Positions 17,165 through 26,393 of a DNA stretch of 64,000 nt are shown here, one piece after another (position 1 is the stretch's first letter; each line of letters opens with the position of its first letter). Source of the DNA: Aquabacterium sp. A7-Y (GTDB lineage Bacteria; Pseudomonadota; Gammaproteobacteria; Burkholderiales; Burkholderiaceae_C); contig NZ_JAPFBW010000005.1 in the NCBI RefSeq assembly GCF_026153205.1, forward strand, positions 185,141 through 249,140, given 5' to 3'. The position numbers were made by a program, and so were the translations under genes. The notes under the pieces were generated by a model that worked only from the letters and a program-made list of their open reading frames with translations, ran no database searches and had not been told where the DNA came from.

Positions 17165-17683
17165 GGTCTTCAACAAGCTCCGCCGGAAGTGCCTGTCAAA
17201 CAAGGCGAGGCAGGTGGAGGGCTGGGCCTGCAGTTCCAGCGCATCTTTCTCGCTCGCATACATGAATGTGTCGCCGAGGTGCTGGAGGTGGGCGAAGGCG
17301 TCACCGACACGCGCGTGGGAGATGTCGTGGCCGTGCCCTTAGCAAGGCCGGCTGGCCCTGGCACGCGTCACGACCCGCCTTGACGCCTGGGACAACGCCA
17401 TCGACGCGTTCCTGTCGCAAAGCAACAAGATCATTGTGAGCCGGCCGAGGGTCGGCCCGGCGCCCACAGCACCTGCATGACAGCCTGCCTCAGCCCTCAG
17501 TGCGCCAGGCGCCCGGCCTCCCCGGGTTCGATCGCATGGCACGCGATCACCTGGCTGAACCCGTGGTCGCTGTCCTTGGGCGGCAGCCGTCAGAACAAGG
17601 GTTAACCCGAGCTGCACGCCGCGCCACCGGACCCGTGAAACGAGCCGCGCACAGCTTGGCCGCGCGACGCTTCTAGAATCCGG
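17165..17683. other. Gene-poor scar between hemL and mpl with decayed coding fragments
   Basis: No intact gene is supported in these 519 bp. Short stretches look like coding remnants, with GC-rich third positions, on both strands. They are a minus-strand segment around 17190-17345 reading RVGDAFAHLQHLGDTFMYAS, a plus-strand segment around 17349-17450 reading RVTTRLDAWDNAIDAFLSQ, and a minus-strand segment around 17505-17590 reading FSQVIACHAIEPGEAGRLAH then stop. Each is broken by stops or frame changes and none is recognised with confidence. Beside mpl the sequence ends with CTAGAATC, a -10-like motif five bases from its ATG. Confidence 0.45.
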
Positions 17684-17685
17684 CG

Positions 17686-19032
17686 ATGCACATTCACATC
17701 CTCGGCATCTGCGGCACCTTCATGGGGGGCCTCGCCGCACTGGCCCGCGAGGCGGGCCACCAAGTCACCGGCTGCGATGCGGGCGTCTACCCGCCGATGA
17801 GCGATCAGCTGCGCGCGCTGGGCATCGAGCTGATCGAGGGTTACGGGCCCGAACAGCTGAAGCTCCAGCCCGATGCCTGGGTGGTCGGCAACGTCGTGTC
17901 GCGGGGCAACCCGCTGATGGAGGCGCTGCTCGAGAGCGGCGCCCGCTACACGAGCGGCCCGCAATGGCTGGCGGAACAGGTGCTGCAGGGCCGCCACGTG
18001 ATGGCCGTCGCAGGCACGCACGGCAAGACGACCACCACCTCGATGCTGGCCTGGATCCTGGAGCACGCGGGTCGTCAGCCGGGATTTCTGGTCGGCGGCG
18101 TGCCGCACAACTTCGGGGTGTCGGCGCGCTTGGGGCACGGCGCGCCTTTTGTGATCGAGGCAGACGAATACGACACGGCGTTTTTCGACAAACGCAGCAA
18201 GTTCGTGCACTACCGGCCACGCACCGCCGTGCTGAACAACCTGGAGTTCGACCACGCCGACATCTTCGAGGACCTCGCAGCGATCGAGAAGCAGTTCCAC
18301 CACCTGGTGCGCACCGTGCCGGCCTCGGGCCGACTGGTCGTCAACGGGCGCGAGGAGAGCCTGCAGCGCGTGCTGGGGCGCGGCTGCTGGAGCGAGACCG
18401 CGAGTTTCGGCGTCGCCGCGGGTTGGAACGCGGCCGGCGAGCCGCACGCCTTCGACGTGCTGAAGGCCGGTCAGAAGGTCGCGCGGGTGGAGTGGTCCCT
18501 GCTGGGCGAGCACAACCAGCTCAATGCGCTGGCCGCGATCGCGGCGGCCGACCATATCGGCGTGACACCCGAGGAGTCGGCGCGTGCACTGGCCGCCTTC
18601 GGCAATGTGCGCCGGCGCCTGGAGCTGCGCGGCGAAGCCGCCGGCGTGCGGGTCTACGACGACTTCGCGCACCACCCCACCGCGATCCGCACCACCGTCG
18701 ACGGCCTGCGCCGCAAGGTCGGGGCCGAACGCATCCTGGCGATCTTCGAGCCGCGCTCGAACACGATGAAGCTGGGCACGATGAAGTCGCAGCTGCCCTG
18801 GTCGCTGGAGCAGTGCGACCTGGCGTTCTGCCACAGCGGCGGGCTGGGCTGGGACGCGGCCGAGGCGCTCGCGCCGATGGGCGCCAAAGCTTTTGTCGAC
18901 GACAGCATCGACGCGCTGGTACAGCGGGTGGTGGCGGCCGCGCGACCGGGCGATCACCTGCTGTGCATGAGCAACGGCAGTTTCGGCGGCGTGCACGAGC
19001 GCCTGCTGAAGGCGCTCGCCGCCCGCTCCTGA
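17686..19032 (+). CDS. mpl: UDP-N-acetylmuramate:L-alanyl-gamma-D-glutamyl-meso-diaminopimelate ligase
   Basis: A 448-residue Mur-ligase-family enzyme of peptidoglycan recycling: it joins recovered murein tripeptide to UDP-MurNAc. The N-terminus MHIHILGICGTFMGGLA is the Mpl version of the Rossmann domain. The ATP loop is GTHGKTTTTSML near residue 110, EADEYDTAFFDKRSKF follows in the central domain, and the C-terminal domain includes YDDFAHHPTAI. Start: ATG at 17686, with TAGAAT (17674-17679) ending six bases before it. If that is the -10 element, the mRNA would be leaderless or nearly so. It converges on the metalloprotease gene with a 10-bp gap. AmpD (39938-40570) acts in the same recycling route. 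Confidence 0.95.
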   Translation: MHIHILGICGTFMGGLAALAREAGHQVTGCDAGVYPPMSDQLRALGIELIEGYGPEQLKLQPDAWVVGNVVSRGNPLMEALLESGARYTSGPQWLAEQVLQGRHVMAVAGTHGKTTTTSMLAWILEHAGRQPGFLVGGVPHNFGVSARLGHGAPFVIEADEYDTAFFDKRSKFVHYRPRTAVLNNLEFDHADIFEDLAAIEKQFHHLVRTVPASGRLVVNGREESLQRVLGRGCWSETASFGVAAGWNAAGEPHAFDVLKAGQKVARVEWSLLGEHNQLNALAAIAAADHIGVTPEESARALAAFGNVRRRLELRGEAAGVRVYDDFAHHPTAIRTTVDGLRRKVGAERILAIFEPRSNTMKLGTMKSQLPWSLEQCDLAFCHSGGLGWDAAEALAPMGAKAFVDDSIDALVQRVVAAARPGDHLLCMSNGSFGGVHERLLKALAARS

Positions 19033-19042
19033 AAGAACCCGC

Positions 19043-21706
19043 TCAGCCGCGTGTCATCGTCGCGCGCAGGGCCTCGCTGAGCATCGCGAGGCTGTCCTGC
19101 AGATGCGCCTGCGATTCCACCGAGAGGCGGCGGTTGGCGGCCGCGGTGCGCAGCTGCTGCTGCAGCTCGGCGGCGTTCAGGCGCATCAGGCTCAGCGCGT
19201 CGGCCGGCAGGCTGGCCGAGCCGCGCGTCAGCAGCGTCACGACCCGCTTGAGGTGCTCGCGCTGCAGGTTGCGGCGCACCCGGTCGATCTCGCCGCCGCG
19301 GCGCGTTTCGCTCCACACCGCGTCCTGCAGGGTGCGGTAGACCTCCTGCAGCGAGATGACGTGTTTGGCCGCCGGACCGACATAGTGCGGCAGGTCGAGC
19401 AGGCGGGTCGCGACACCCGGGCTCAGCAGGCGCTCCAGTGCCGCGCTCTGCACGTTCAGCACCGCATTGGGCACGCTCACCGGCCCGACGCTGTCGCGGT
19501 CGAGGTAGTCAGGCGGCAGGCTGCTGAGGAACTCGGGCCGGAAGCGGAAGCTGTCGGCGCTGAAGATGCCGCGCGCCAGCAGCTGCAGCGCCTGGCGCTG
19601 CTTGGCCGGGTCGACCGGCGTGTAGGTGCGGCGTTTGGTCGTGCCGGGCAGGTCACGCACCTGCACCATGCCACCGATGTACTTGCTGGCCAGCTCGGTG
19701 GTGCGGTTGAGCTGGCGGAAACCACTCATCAGCAGGCGCCGCTGCAGCAGCGGGTCGCCCTCGCCCTGTGGCACCACACTCTGGGTGCGCTGCCACAGCT
19801 CCTGCGAGAGCTTGAGGCGCTTCTCGGCATAGGCCAGCGGGTCATCGCCGAGGTCGAAGCGGTTGGCCAGCGGGTCGATGCCCTCGAAGCCGGCGAAACC
19901 GCCGGCGTCGTAGTCGTCGGCATAGGCCAGCGCCGGCTCGGTGCTGCGCGCAGCGATGCGGGCCAGCTCGCCAGCCTCCTGCTCGGGGGCGAGCGGCTTG
20001 TAGGCGTATTCAATGGCCCAGTAGTCGTAGGGGCCGAGGCTGTTGTTGTTGTAGGCGCCTTGCTGCTCGCCCTTGAGCGCGAGGTTGAAGGCGTTGTAGT
20101 CCATCACGGAACCCGACACGCCGTGCTCACGCGTGTAGCGGCTGTCACCGAGCAAGGAGCGCCTGACGGTCGTCGAGGCCTTGAAGTTGTGCTTGAGTCC
20201 GAGCGTGTGGCCGACCTCGTGCATGATCGTGTCCTTGATGACCGACTGGACGAAGGCCTCGGCCTCGGGGCTGTCCGGGCTCAGCTCGCCGCGGGCTTCC
20301 AGCGTGTCCATCACGAAGTCCATCTCGGCGGCGTTCTCGAGCGCGTAGTTGCAGTCCTCGTGGCGTTCCTCGTGGCGATGCGCGGCCCCGGCAGCCGGCT
20401 CCTGGCGCGACGCCACCGCATGGCCCTTCTCCTCCACGATAAAGCGGCGCGCGCTGCGGCTGAAGACATCGGCCATCGAGATGTCGGCGTCCAGGATCTC
20501 GCCGGTACGCGGGTCGGAATGGTGGGGGCCGCGGGCGAAGCCGGCATCGGCGCCGACATACCAGCGAATCGAGGCATGGCGGCTGTCCAGCGTGTCCCAG
20601 TCGGCATCGTCAGGCTGTTGCTTCACGACGATCGCGTTCTTGAAGCCGATGCGCTCGAAGGCCTTGTTCCACTCCAGCACGCCGGCTTCGACCGAGGCGC
20701 GGTAGCGCTGCGGGATGTTCTTGTCGAGCCAGTACACGATAGGCGTCGTCGGCTCCGAGAGCGCAGCCGTCGGGTCCTTCTTCTCGAGCCGCCAGCGGTT
20801 GATGTGATGCACCCGCGGATTGGACTTCAGGTCGGTCGAGACGTCGGTGTAGGCGTCGGTGAAATGGCCCAGGCGCGGGTCGGCCAGGCGCGGGCGCATG
20901 GGTGTCTCGGGCAGGCGCGTGAAGTTGTAGACGAAGCCGACGAAAAAGCTGCGTGCGTCCGGTGTGGTGGACGGCGGCGTGGCGCCGCCGCCGGGCAGCC
21001 GCGGCGTGGAGAAATGCATGCGCACATTGAGCGTCGTCGCATCGGCGCTGACCCAGCTCTGCTCGAAGAAGGAATTGGCCCGGTCGAAGCTGTAGGAGGT
21101 GCGGAAGGCCGACTCGATGCGCGAGGAATAGCCCGAAATGTCGCCGAGCAGGAAGCTCGCGTCGACCAGCACCGAGCGACGCTCCGAGTGCTCGGCGCTG
21201 ACAACCGGCGTGGCGCCGAGCAGGCTGTCGGAGAAACCCTGAGCGAGGGCCCGCGCCAAAGGCTGGTTGCCCTCGGCGCGGTAAGCGGTGTTGCGCGCCA
21301 GCAGCTGCATCTGGTTGCCCACGCGGCGGAAGCTGGCGACCCAGCTGTCGCCCATCTGGCTGGCGTAGAGACCACGCTCGCCCACCGAGCTGTGCACGTT
21401 GACGGACAGCAGGAAGGGCTGGTTCAGGCGGGACTCGGGGATCTCGAGCCAGACCTTGTCGTCCTTGCGCCAAAGCGGGAAGTAACCCTCGCTCGCCGTG
21501 GCGCCGCGGATCACGTCCGAGAAGGCGCGCAGCCCCGAGTTGTCGGTGCGCATCGGCGAGGGGGCGACCGGGCGGGTGGCGGCCGCCGTCTCGGCCGGAG
21601 CGGGCGGGTGCACGGCCCCCGGCTGGGGCGCGGGCGGCACCGTCATGGTGGCGCAGCCCCCAAGGCTCAGCAGGGCGAGCAGCCCCACGCGCAGCGGCCA
21701 GCGCAT
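19043..21706 (-). CDS. Large zinc metalloprotease lipoprotein (DUF5117/DUF4953 type)
   Basis: About 887 residues. The N-terminus MRWPLRVGLLALLSLGGC is a lipoprotein signal with cysteine at residue 18 and alanine after it, so outer-membrane anchoring is expected. The zinc-protease site is HEVGHTLGLKH near residue 496, with the extended HExxHxxGxxH ligand pattern, and a GSVMDYNAFN Met-turn-like segment about 30 residues later. An N-terminal DUF5117-like region precedes the catalytic domain. Substrates are unknown for this family. The start could also be 19 codons upstream (ATG at 21763), which would put extra residues before the signal. The gene stands alone, convergent with mpl. Confidence 0.88.
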   Translation of the reverse strand: MRWPLRVGLLALLSLGGCATMTVPPAPQPGAVHPPAPAETAAATRPVAPSPMRTDNSGLRAFSDVIRGATASEGYFPLWRKDDKVWLEIPESRLNQPFLLSVNVHSSVGERGLYASQMGDSWVASFRRVGNQMQLLARNTAYRAEGNQPLARALAQGFSDSLLGATPVVSAEHSERRSVLVDASFLLGDISGYSSRIESAFRTSYSFDRANSFFEQSWVSADATTLNVRMHFSTPRLPGGGATPPSTTPDARSFFVGFVYNFTRLPETPMRPRLADPRLGHFTDAYTDVSTDLKSNPRVHHINRWRLEKKDPTAALSEPTTPIVYWLDKNIPQRYRASVEAGVLEWNKAFERIGFKNAIVVKQQPDDADWDTLDSRHASIRWYVGADAGFARGPHHSDPRTGEILDADISMADVFSRSARRFIVEEKGHAVASRQEPAAGAAHRHEERHEDCNYALENAAEMDFVMDTLEARGELSPDSPEAEAFVQSVIKDTIMHEVGHTLGLKHNFKASTTVRRSLLGDSRYTREHGVSGSVMDYNAFNLALKGEQQGAYNNNSLGPYDYWAIEYAYKPLAPEQEAGELARIAARSTEPALAYADDYDAGGFAGFEGIDPLANRFDLGDDPLAYAEKRLKLSQELWQRTQSVVPQGEGDPLLQRRLLMSGFRQLNRTTELASKYIGGMVQVRDLPGTTKRRTYTPVDPAKQRQALQLLARGIFSADSFRFRPEFLSSLPPDYLDRDSVGPVSVPNAVLNVQSAALERLLSPGVATRLLDLPHYVGPAAKHVISLQEVYRTLQDAVWSETRRGGEIDRVRRNLQREHLKRVVTLLTRGSASLPADALSLMRLNAAELQQQLRTAAANRRLSVESQAHLQDSLAMLSEALRATMTRG

Positions 21707-21962
21707 CAATTTCTCGTTCACGTTCCAGACCCTCTCACAACCCGGTGGCCGAAGCCCACCCATGACGAGTCAGTATAGAAATCCGTCCGCGGCGCAACAC
21801 ATCCCTAGAACCCCCGATCACACGCCGGCGCCGGGTGCGTGCGGAAGACCACGAACCGCAAGCCCGCTAGACTGCGGCCTTTCCCCCCTTGTTCCGGGCT
21901 TACCCGGCCACCCCCCCGAACGAGGGACGCGGGTCGCCCCTCAGCGTGACAAAAGCCGCACC

Positions 21963-22553
21963 GTGACGCCCACCCATCTGCTCTACCTGCACGGCTTCCG
22001 CTCCTCGCCCCTGTCAACCAAGGCGGGCCAGGTCGCTGCCCGCGTCGAGCGCTTGCAAGCCTCGGGCCAGACGCTGCACTGGCACTGCCCGCAGCTGCCG
22101 CCGTCACCGGCGCAGGCGGTGCGCGAGCTGCTCGCCAGGCTGGCCGACTGGCCGCTCGAGCGCAGCGCGATCCTCGGCAGCTCGCTGGGCGGTTTTTATG
22201 CCACCGTGCTTGCCGAACGGCTCGGCTGCCCCGCGGTGGTGCTCAACCCGGCCGTCGACCCGGCGCGTGACCTGGCGCGCCACATCGGGGAGCAGCGCGC
22301 CTGGCACAGCGAGGAACGCTTCTACTTCCGTCCGGAATACGTCGATGAACTGCGTGCCCTCACGCCGGGGCGGCTGACCCGGCTGGAGCGCTACTTCGCC
22401 GTCATTGCCAAGGGTGACGAATTGCTCGACTGGCGCGAGATGGCGGCCCGCTACCGGGGCGCGCCGCAGCGCGTCATCGACGGCAGCGACCACGCCCTGT
22501 CGGACTTCCCGGCCCACATCGACGCGGTGTTCGCTTTTCTCGGGCTGGGCTGA
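21963..22553 (+). CDS. YqiA/YcfP-like alpha/beta-fold esterase
   Basis: A 196-residue alpha/beta hydrolase. The N-terminus THLLYLHGFRSSPLSTKA gives the oxyanion-hole region, the nucleophile elbow is ILGSSLGGFYAT near residue 73, and a late aspartate/histidine pair (GDELLDW, DGSDHALSDF) completes a triad. Length and motifs match the YqiA family of small esterases; the physiological substrate is unknown. Start: GTG at 21963, because the family begins within a few residues of the LHGF motif; the frame is open upstream without homology. It lies 45 bp before the RNB gene on the same strand. Confidence 0.88.
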   Translation: MTPTHLLYLHGFRSSPLSTKAGQVAARVERLQASGQTLHWHCPQLPPSPAQAVRELLARLADWPLERSAILGSSLGGFYATVLAERLGCPAVVLNPAVDPARDLARHIGEQRAWHSEERFYFRPEYVDELRALTPGRLTRLERYFAVIAKGDELLDWREMAARYRGAPQRVIDGSDHALSDFPAHIDAVFAFLGLG

Positions 22554-22598
22554 GGCCCTGCACGCGGGACGGCGCGCGACTCGGGTGACAATGTCTCC

Positions 22599-24653
22599 AT
22601 GTTCGCCCTATTTGAAGAAGCCGGAAAATTCCTCGCCGGCCGCGTCATGTCGGAGGCCGACAGCTCGATGCAAGTCGAGCTCGACTCCGGCAAGCGCGTC
22701 AAAGTCAAGTCCGCCCATGTGCTGCTCCGCTTCGAGCAGCCCCAGCCCGCCCAGTTGCTGGCCCAGGCGCAGCCGCTTGCGGCCGAAATCGACCTGGACC
22801 TGGCCTGGGAGTTCGCGCCCGCCGAGGAATTCGGCTTTGCCGACATCGCGCGCGACTATTTCGACGCCCAGGCCACGGTGGTGCATCAGGTTGCCGCGCT
22901 GCTGCGCCTGTTCGAGGCCCCGCACTATTTCCGCCGCGTCGGCAAGGGCCGCTTCAAGAAGGCGCCCGAGGAGACCGTGAAGGCCGCGCTGCTCGGCATC
23001 GAGCGCAAGAAGCAGCAACAGGCGCAGATCGAGGCCTGGGCCGCCGAGCTGAGCGCCGGCACCTGCCCCGCACCGATCCGCGAGCAGCTCTTCCGCATCC
23101 TCTTCAAGCCCGACAAGAACGCCCTCGAGTACAAGGCCGTGGTCGAGGCGGCGCAGCGCTCGCAGGCCGCGCCGCTGGACCTCCTGACTCGCGCCGGCGC
23201 GATCGACAGCCCTTACCAGTTCCACTGGCGACGTTTCCTGTTCGAGCACTTCCCCAAGGGTTACGGCTTCCCGGCCCTGGCCGCCCCCGCGATCAAGGAC
23301 GATCTGCCGACCGCGGCGGTGCAGGCCTTCAGCATCGACGACTCGGCCACCACCGAGATCGACGACGCGCTGTCGGTCACCGGTCTGGGCAGCGGTACGG
23401 TGGTGTTCGGCATCCACATCGCCGCGCCGGGCCTGGCGATCGCGCCCGGCAGCCCGCTGGACCAGGTGGCGCGTACGCGCTATTCCACCGTCTACATGCC
23501 AGGCTACAAGCTGACCATGCTGCCGGACGAGGTGGTGCAGACCTACACGCTGCAGGAAGGCCGCGACTGCCCCGCCGTCTCGCTCTACGTCACGATGGAC
23601 GAGGCGACCCTGGAGGTGAAGGGCAGCGAAACCCGGCTGGAGCGGGTGCCGATCGTGGCCAACCTGCGCCATGACCGGCTCGGCGATGTCGTCACCCAGG
23701 CCGCGCTGGAAGACCAGGACCCGGCGGACTTCCCCTTCGCCACCGAACTGCGTTTCGCGTGGCGGCTGGCGCGCCATTTGAAGGCGCAGCGCGAAATCGT
23801 GCGCGGCAAGCCCGAGACCTTCACGCGGCCCGACTTCAGCTTCAAGCTGCAGGGCAACGGCGAGGCCGAGCCGACCGGCGCCGAGATCGTGCAGATCGGC
23901 ATCCGCAAGCGCGGCGAGCCGCTCGACCTGATCGTCGCCGAAGCGATGATCCTGGCCAACAGCACCTGGGGCGGCTGGCTCGGCGAGCTGGGCGTGCCGG
24001 GCATCTACCGCGGCCAGGCCAGCCTGCTGCCGGGGGTGAAGGTGCGCATGGGCACCAAGCCGATGCCGCATGCCGGCATGGGTGTGAAGCAGTACACCTG
24101 GGCCACCTCGCCGCTGCGCCGTTATGTCGACCTGGTCAACCAGTGGCAGATCATCGCCTGCGCCCGGCATGGCCGCACCGCAGCGCTGGCCGCCCCCTTC
24201 AAGCCCAAGGACGCCGAGCTGTTCTCGGTGATCTCGGGCTTTGACGCGGCCTATTCGGCCTACAACGACTTCCAATCTGGCATCGAGCGCTACTGGACCT
24301 TGCGCTACCTGGAGCAGAACGACATCCGCGAGCTGGACGCCAGCGTGCTCAAGGAGGGCCTGGTGCGTGCCGAGAGTCTGCCGCTGGTGTTCCGCGCCAC
24401 CGGCGCCGAGCGCCTGGCGCGGGGCGCCCGCGTGCGGGTGCGCATCGCCTCGGTCGACGAGCTGACGCTGGACGTCTTCGCCACTGTCACCGAACGTCTG
24501 GACGACAGCGCCCCGGCCGATGCCGCGACGGAGGAAGAGGCCGACGAACTGGAGCCGGCAGCCGGCCCGCTGGCCCTGGCGATCGACGTCAACGAGGCCG
24601 AGGCTCAACAAGGCGACAATAACGCCGGCTCCGCTCCCGCCCCTGCTGCCTGA
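22599..24653 (+). CDS. RNB-domain exoribonuclease (RNase II/R superfamily)
   Basis: A 684-residue 3'-5' exoribonuclease candidate. The catalytic core begins around residue 230, where FSIDDSATTEIDDALSV carries the clustered metal-binding aspartates of RNase II. MGVKQYTWATSPLRRYVDL near residue 500 is the second conserved block. The N-terminal ~200 residues are not a standard cold-shock domain pair, as in the short RNB variants common in Burkholderiales; a degenerate S1-like tail (GARVRVRIASVDELTLDV) follows the core. Its TGA shares a base with the next ATG (TGATG), so translation of the TonB-family gene is likely coupled. Confidence 0.9.
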   Translation: MFALFEEAGKFLAGRVMSEADSSMQVELDSGKRVKVKSAHVLLRFEQPQPAQLLAQAQPLAAEIDLDLAWEFAPAEEFGFADIARDYFDAQATVVHQVAALLRLFEAPHYFRRVGKGRFKKAPEETVKAALLGIERKKQQQAQIEAWAAELSAGTCPAPIREQLFRILFKPDKNALEYKAVVEAAQRSQAAPLDLLTRAGAIDSPYQFHWRRFLFEHFPKGYGFPALAAPAIKDDLPTAAVQAFSIDDSATTEIDDALSVTGLGSGTVVFGIHIAAPGLAIAPGSPLDQVARTRYSTVYMPGYKLTMLPDEVVQTYTLQEGRDCPAVSLYVTMDEATLEVKGSETRLERVPIVANLRHDRLGDVVTQAALEDQDPADFPFATELRFAWRLARHLKAQREIVRGKPETFTRPDFSFKLQGNGEAEPTGAEIVQIGIRKRGEPLDLIVAEAMILANSTWGGWLGELGVPGIYRGQASLLPGVKVRMGTKPMPHAGMGVKQYTWATSPLRRYVDLVNQWQIIACARHGRTAALAAPFKPKDAELFSVISGFDAAYSAYNDFQSGIERYWTLRYLEQNDIRELDASVLKEGLVRAESLPLVFRATGAERLARGARVRVRIASVDELTLDVFATVTERLDDSAPADAATEEEADELEPAAGPLALAIDVNEAEAQQGDNNAGSAPAPAA

Positions 24654-25504
24654 TGCTGAAGAATTTCTCGACCCTGCACATCGCGCTGGCCATCTCGGTC
24701 GGCCTGCACCTCGTCCTCGGGACGATGCGTTTCGTGGACCCGGAAGGTTTCAACCGGCTCTTTGAGGACACGCCGCTGGAAGTGGTGCTGGTCAATGCGC
24801 GTTCCAACGAGGCGCCGGTCAAGGCCCAGGCCATCGCCCAGGCCAACCTGTCCGGTGGCGGCGAGGCCGAGAAGGGCCGCGCCACCTCGCCGCTGCCGCC
24901 GTCCGAACTGCAGGCCGTGGGCGACGCGATGGAGGACACGAGCAAGCAGATCGAGCAGCTGCAGGAGCAGCAGAACCGCCTGCTGACCCAGGTCAAGCGC
25001 GACCTCGCCGCGCTGCCGCCGCCCGATCCGCAGCGCGACGCCGGCACGCCCGCGAACAAGGCTCAGGAGGAAAGGCGCCGCCAGCTGCTGCGCATGCTGG
25101 CCGAGATCGAGAAGCGCATCAACGAGGAAAACGCCCGCCCCAAGCGCCGCTACATCAGCCCGAGCACGCGCGAGGAGGTCTACGCGGTCTACTACGACCA
25201 GCTGCGCCGCAGGATCGAGGACCGCGGCACCCGCAACTTCCCCGAGCACCAGGGCCGCAAGCTCTATGGCGAGCTGACCATGATCGTCACGGTGGACGCC
25301 AACGGCCGTGTGGTCGACACCGAGATCGTGCAGCACTCCGACTCGCCGATGCTGGACCGCCGCGCCATCGCGATCGTCGAGGCGGCCGCCCCCTTCGGCC
25401 CCTTCTCGGCCGGCATGCGCGCCAAAGCCGACCAGATCGTGGTCGTGTCGCGCTTCCGCTTCACGCGCGAAGCGTCGCTCGAGACCACGCTGACCACCAA
25501 CTGA
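24653..25504 (+). CDS. TonB family protein (energy transducer)
   Basis: A 283-residue protein. One N-terminal transmembrane helix (about residues 7-24, [13 protein letters not shown], with the SxxxH pattern of TonB) is followed by a charged, coiled-coil-prone periplasmic linker rich in Gln, Glu and Arg. The C-terminal TonB domain (about residues 190-280) includes [30 protein letters not shown] and [17 protein letters not shown]. The linker lacks the long Pro-Lys repeats of classical TonB. No exbB or exbD gene is in the window, so its partner is unclear. It starts inside the stop codon of the RNB gene. Confidence 0.88.
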   Translation: MLKNFSTLHIALAISVGLHLVLGTMRFVDPEGFNRLFEDTPLEVVLVNARSNEAPVKAQAIAQANLSGGGEAEKGRATSPLPPSELQAVGDAMEDTSKQIEQLQEQQNRLLTQVKRDLAALPPPDPQRDAGTPANKAQEERRRQLLRMLAEIEKRINEENARPKRRYISPSTREEVYAVYYDQLRRRIEDRGTRNFPEHQGRKLYGELTMIVTVDANGRVVDTEIVQHSDSPMLDRRAIAIVEAAAPFGPFSAGMRAKADQIVVVSRFRFTREASLETTLTTN

Positions 25505-25538
25505 AGCCCCGCCCTTCACAAGAACCGTCCCCCAGACC

Positions 25539-26366
25539 ATGGACCGCTACGCCGTCGTCGGCCATCCCGTCGAGCACAGCAAGTCACCTTACATCCACGC
25601 CCGCTTCGCCGCGCAGACCGGCGAGCGCCTGAGCTACGACCGGCTGCTGGTGCCGCTCGACGGCTTCCTGCCGGCCGTGCGCGAGTTCGCGGCCGGTGGT
25701 GCGCGCGGCTGCAACATCACGGTGCCCTTCAAGTTCGAAGCCTTCGCCGCCGCCGGTCGCCGCAGCGAGCGCGCCAGCCTCGCCGGGGCGGCCAACCTGC
25801 TGAGCTTCGAGGGTGAGCAGTGGTATGCCGACAACACCGACGGCGCCGGCCTGGTGCGCGACCTGCAGCACAACGCCGGCTTCGAGCTGGCCGGGCGGCA
25901 GCTGCTGCTGATCGGCGCCGGCGGGGCCGCGGCCGGCGTGCTGGGGCCGCTGCTGGAGGCGCGGCCGCGCCGCCTCGTGCTCGCCAACCGCACCGTGGCA
26001 AAAGCCGAGGCGCTGGTGCAGCAGCATGCCGCACTGGCCAGGTCGGCGGGCGTCGAGCTACAGGCCGCCGGGCTCGATCACTGCGGCGAGGGCCATCAGC
26101 TGGTGATCAACGCCTCGGCGAGCAGCCTGGCCGGCGCGGCGGTGCCGGTGCCGGCTCGCGTGCTGGCGCCCGGCGCGCTGGCCTACGACATGATGTACGG
26201 CCCCGCCGCACGCGGATTTCTCGACTGGGCCGAAGCCCACGGCGCGACCGGGCGAGACGGCTTGGGCATGCTGGTCGAGCAGGCGGCCGAGGCCTTCGCG
26301 GTCTGGCGCGGCGTGCGTCCGGACACAGCCCCGGTGCTCGCCGCCCTGCGGACCGAGCAGGGCTGA
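25539..26366 (+). CDS. aroE: Shikimate dehydrogenase (NADP+)
   Basis: A 275-residue enzyme reducing 3-dehydroshikimate to shikimate. The substrate domain shows [15 protein letters not shown] and the catalytic lysine in [23 protein letters not shown] carries the conserved aspartate. The NADP Rossmann loop is [17 protein letters not shown], with ANRT(V)AKAEAL following. It is 34 bp downstream of the TonB-family gene and 27 bp upstream of mtgA, in a plus-strand series that also includes aroQ from the same pathway about 2 kb downstream. Confidence 0.95.
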   Translation: MDRYAVVGHPVEHSKSPYIHARFAAQTGERLSYDRLLVPLDGFLPAVREFAAGGARGCNITVPFKFEAFAAAGRRSERASLAGAANLLSFEGEQWYADNTDGAGLVRDLQHNAGFELAGRQLLLIGAGGAAAGVLGPLLEARPRRLVLANRTVAKAEALVQQHAALARSAGVELQAAGLDHCGEGHQLVINASASSLAGAAVPVPARVLAPGALAYDMMYGPAARGFLDWAEAHGATGRDGLGMLVEQAAEAFAVWRGVRPDTAPVLAALRTEQG

Positions 26367-26393
26367 GGCCGTGACGGGGAGTCCGCGAGCTTG

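Noticed and set aside
17253..17345. Plus-strand reading HECVAEVLEVGEGVTDTRVGD resembling the N-terminal region of zinc alcohol dehydrogenases.
   Set aside because: Only about 25 residues match, no start or continuation exists, and the minus-strand reading of the same bases has better codon-position statistics. It is not called as a pseudogene.
19103..21778. An 891-codon open frame opposite the metalloprotease, and similar long frames opposite the RNB gene (22608-24611) and the dynamin gene (59786-62155).
   Set aside because: All are high-GC shadows with biased composition and no motif or start signal of their own.
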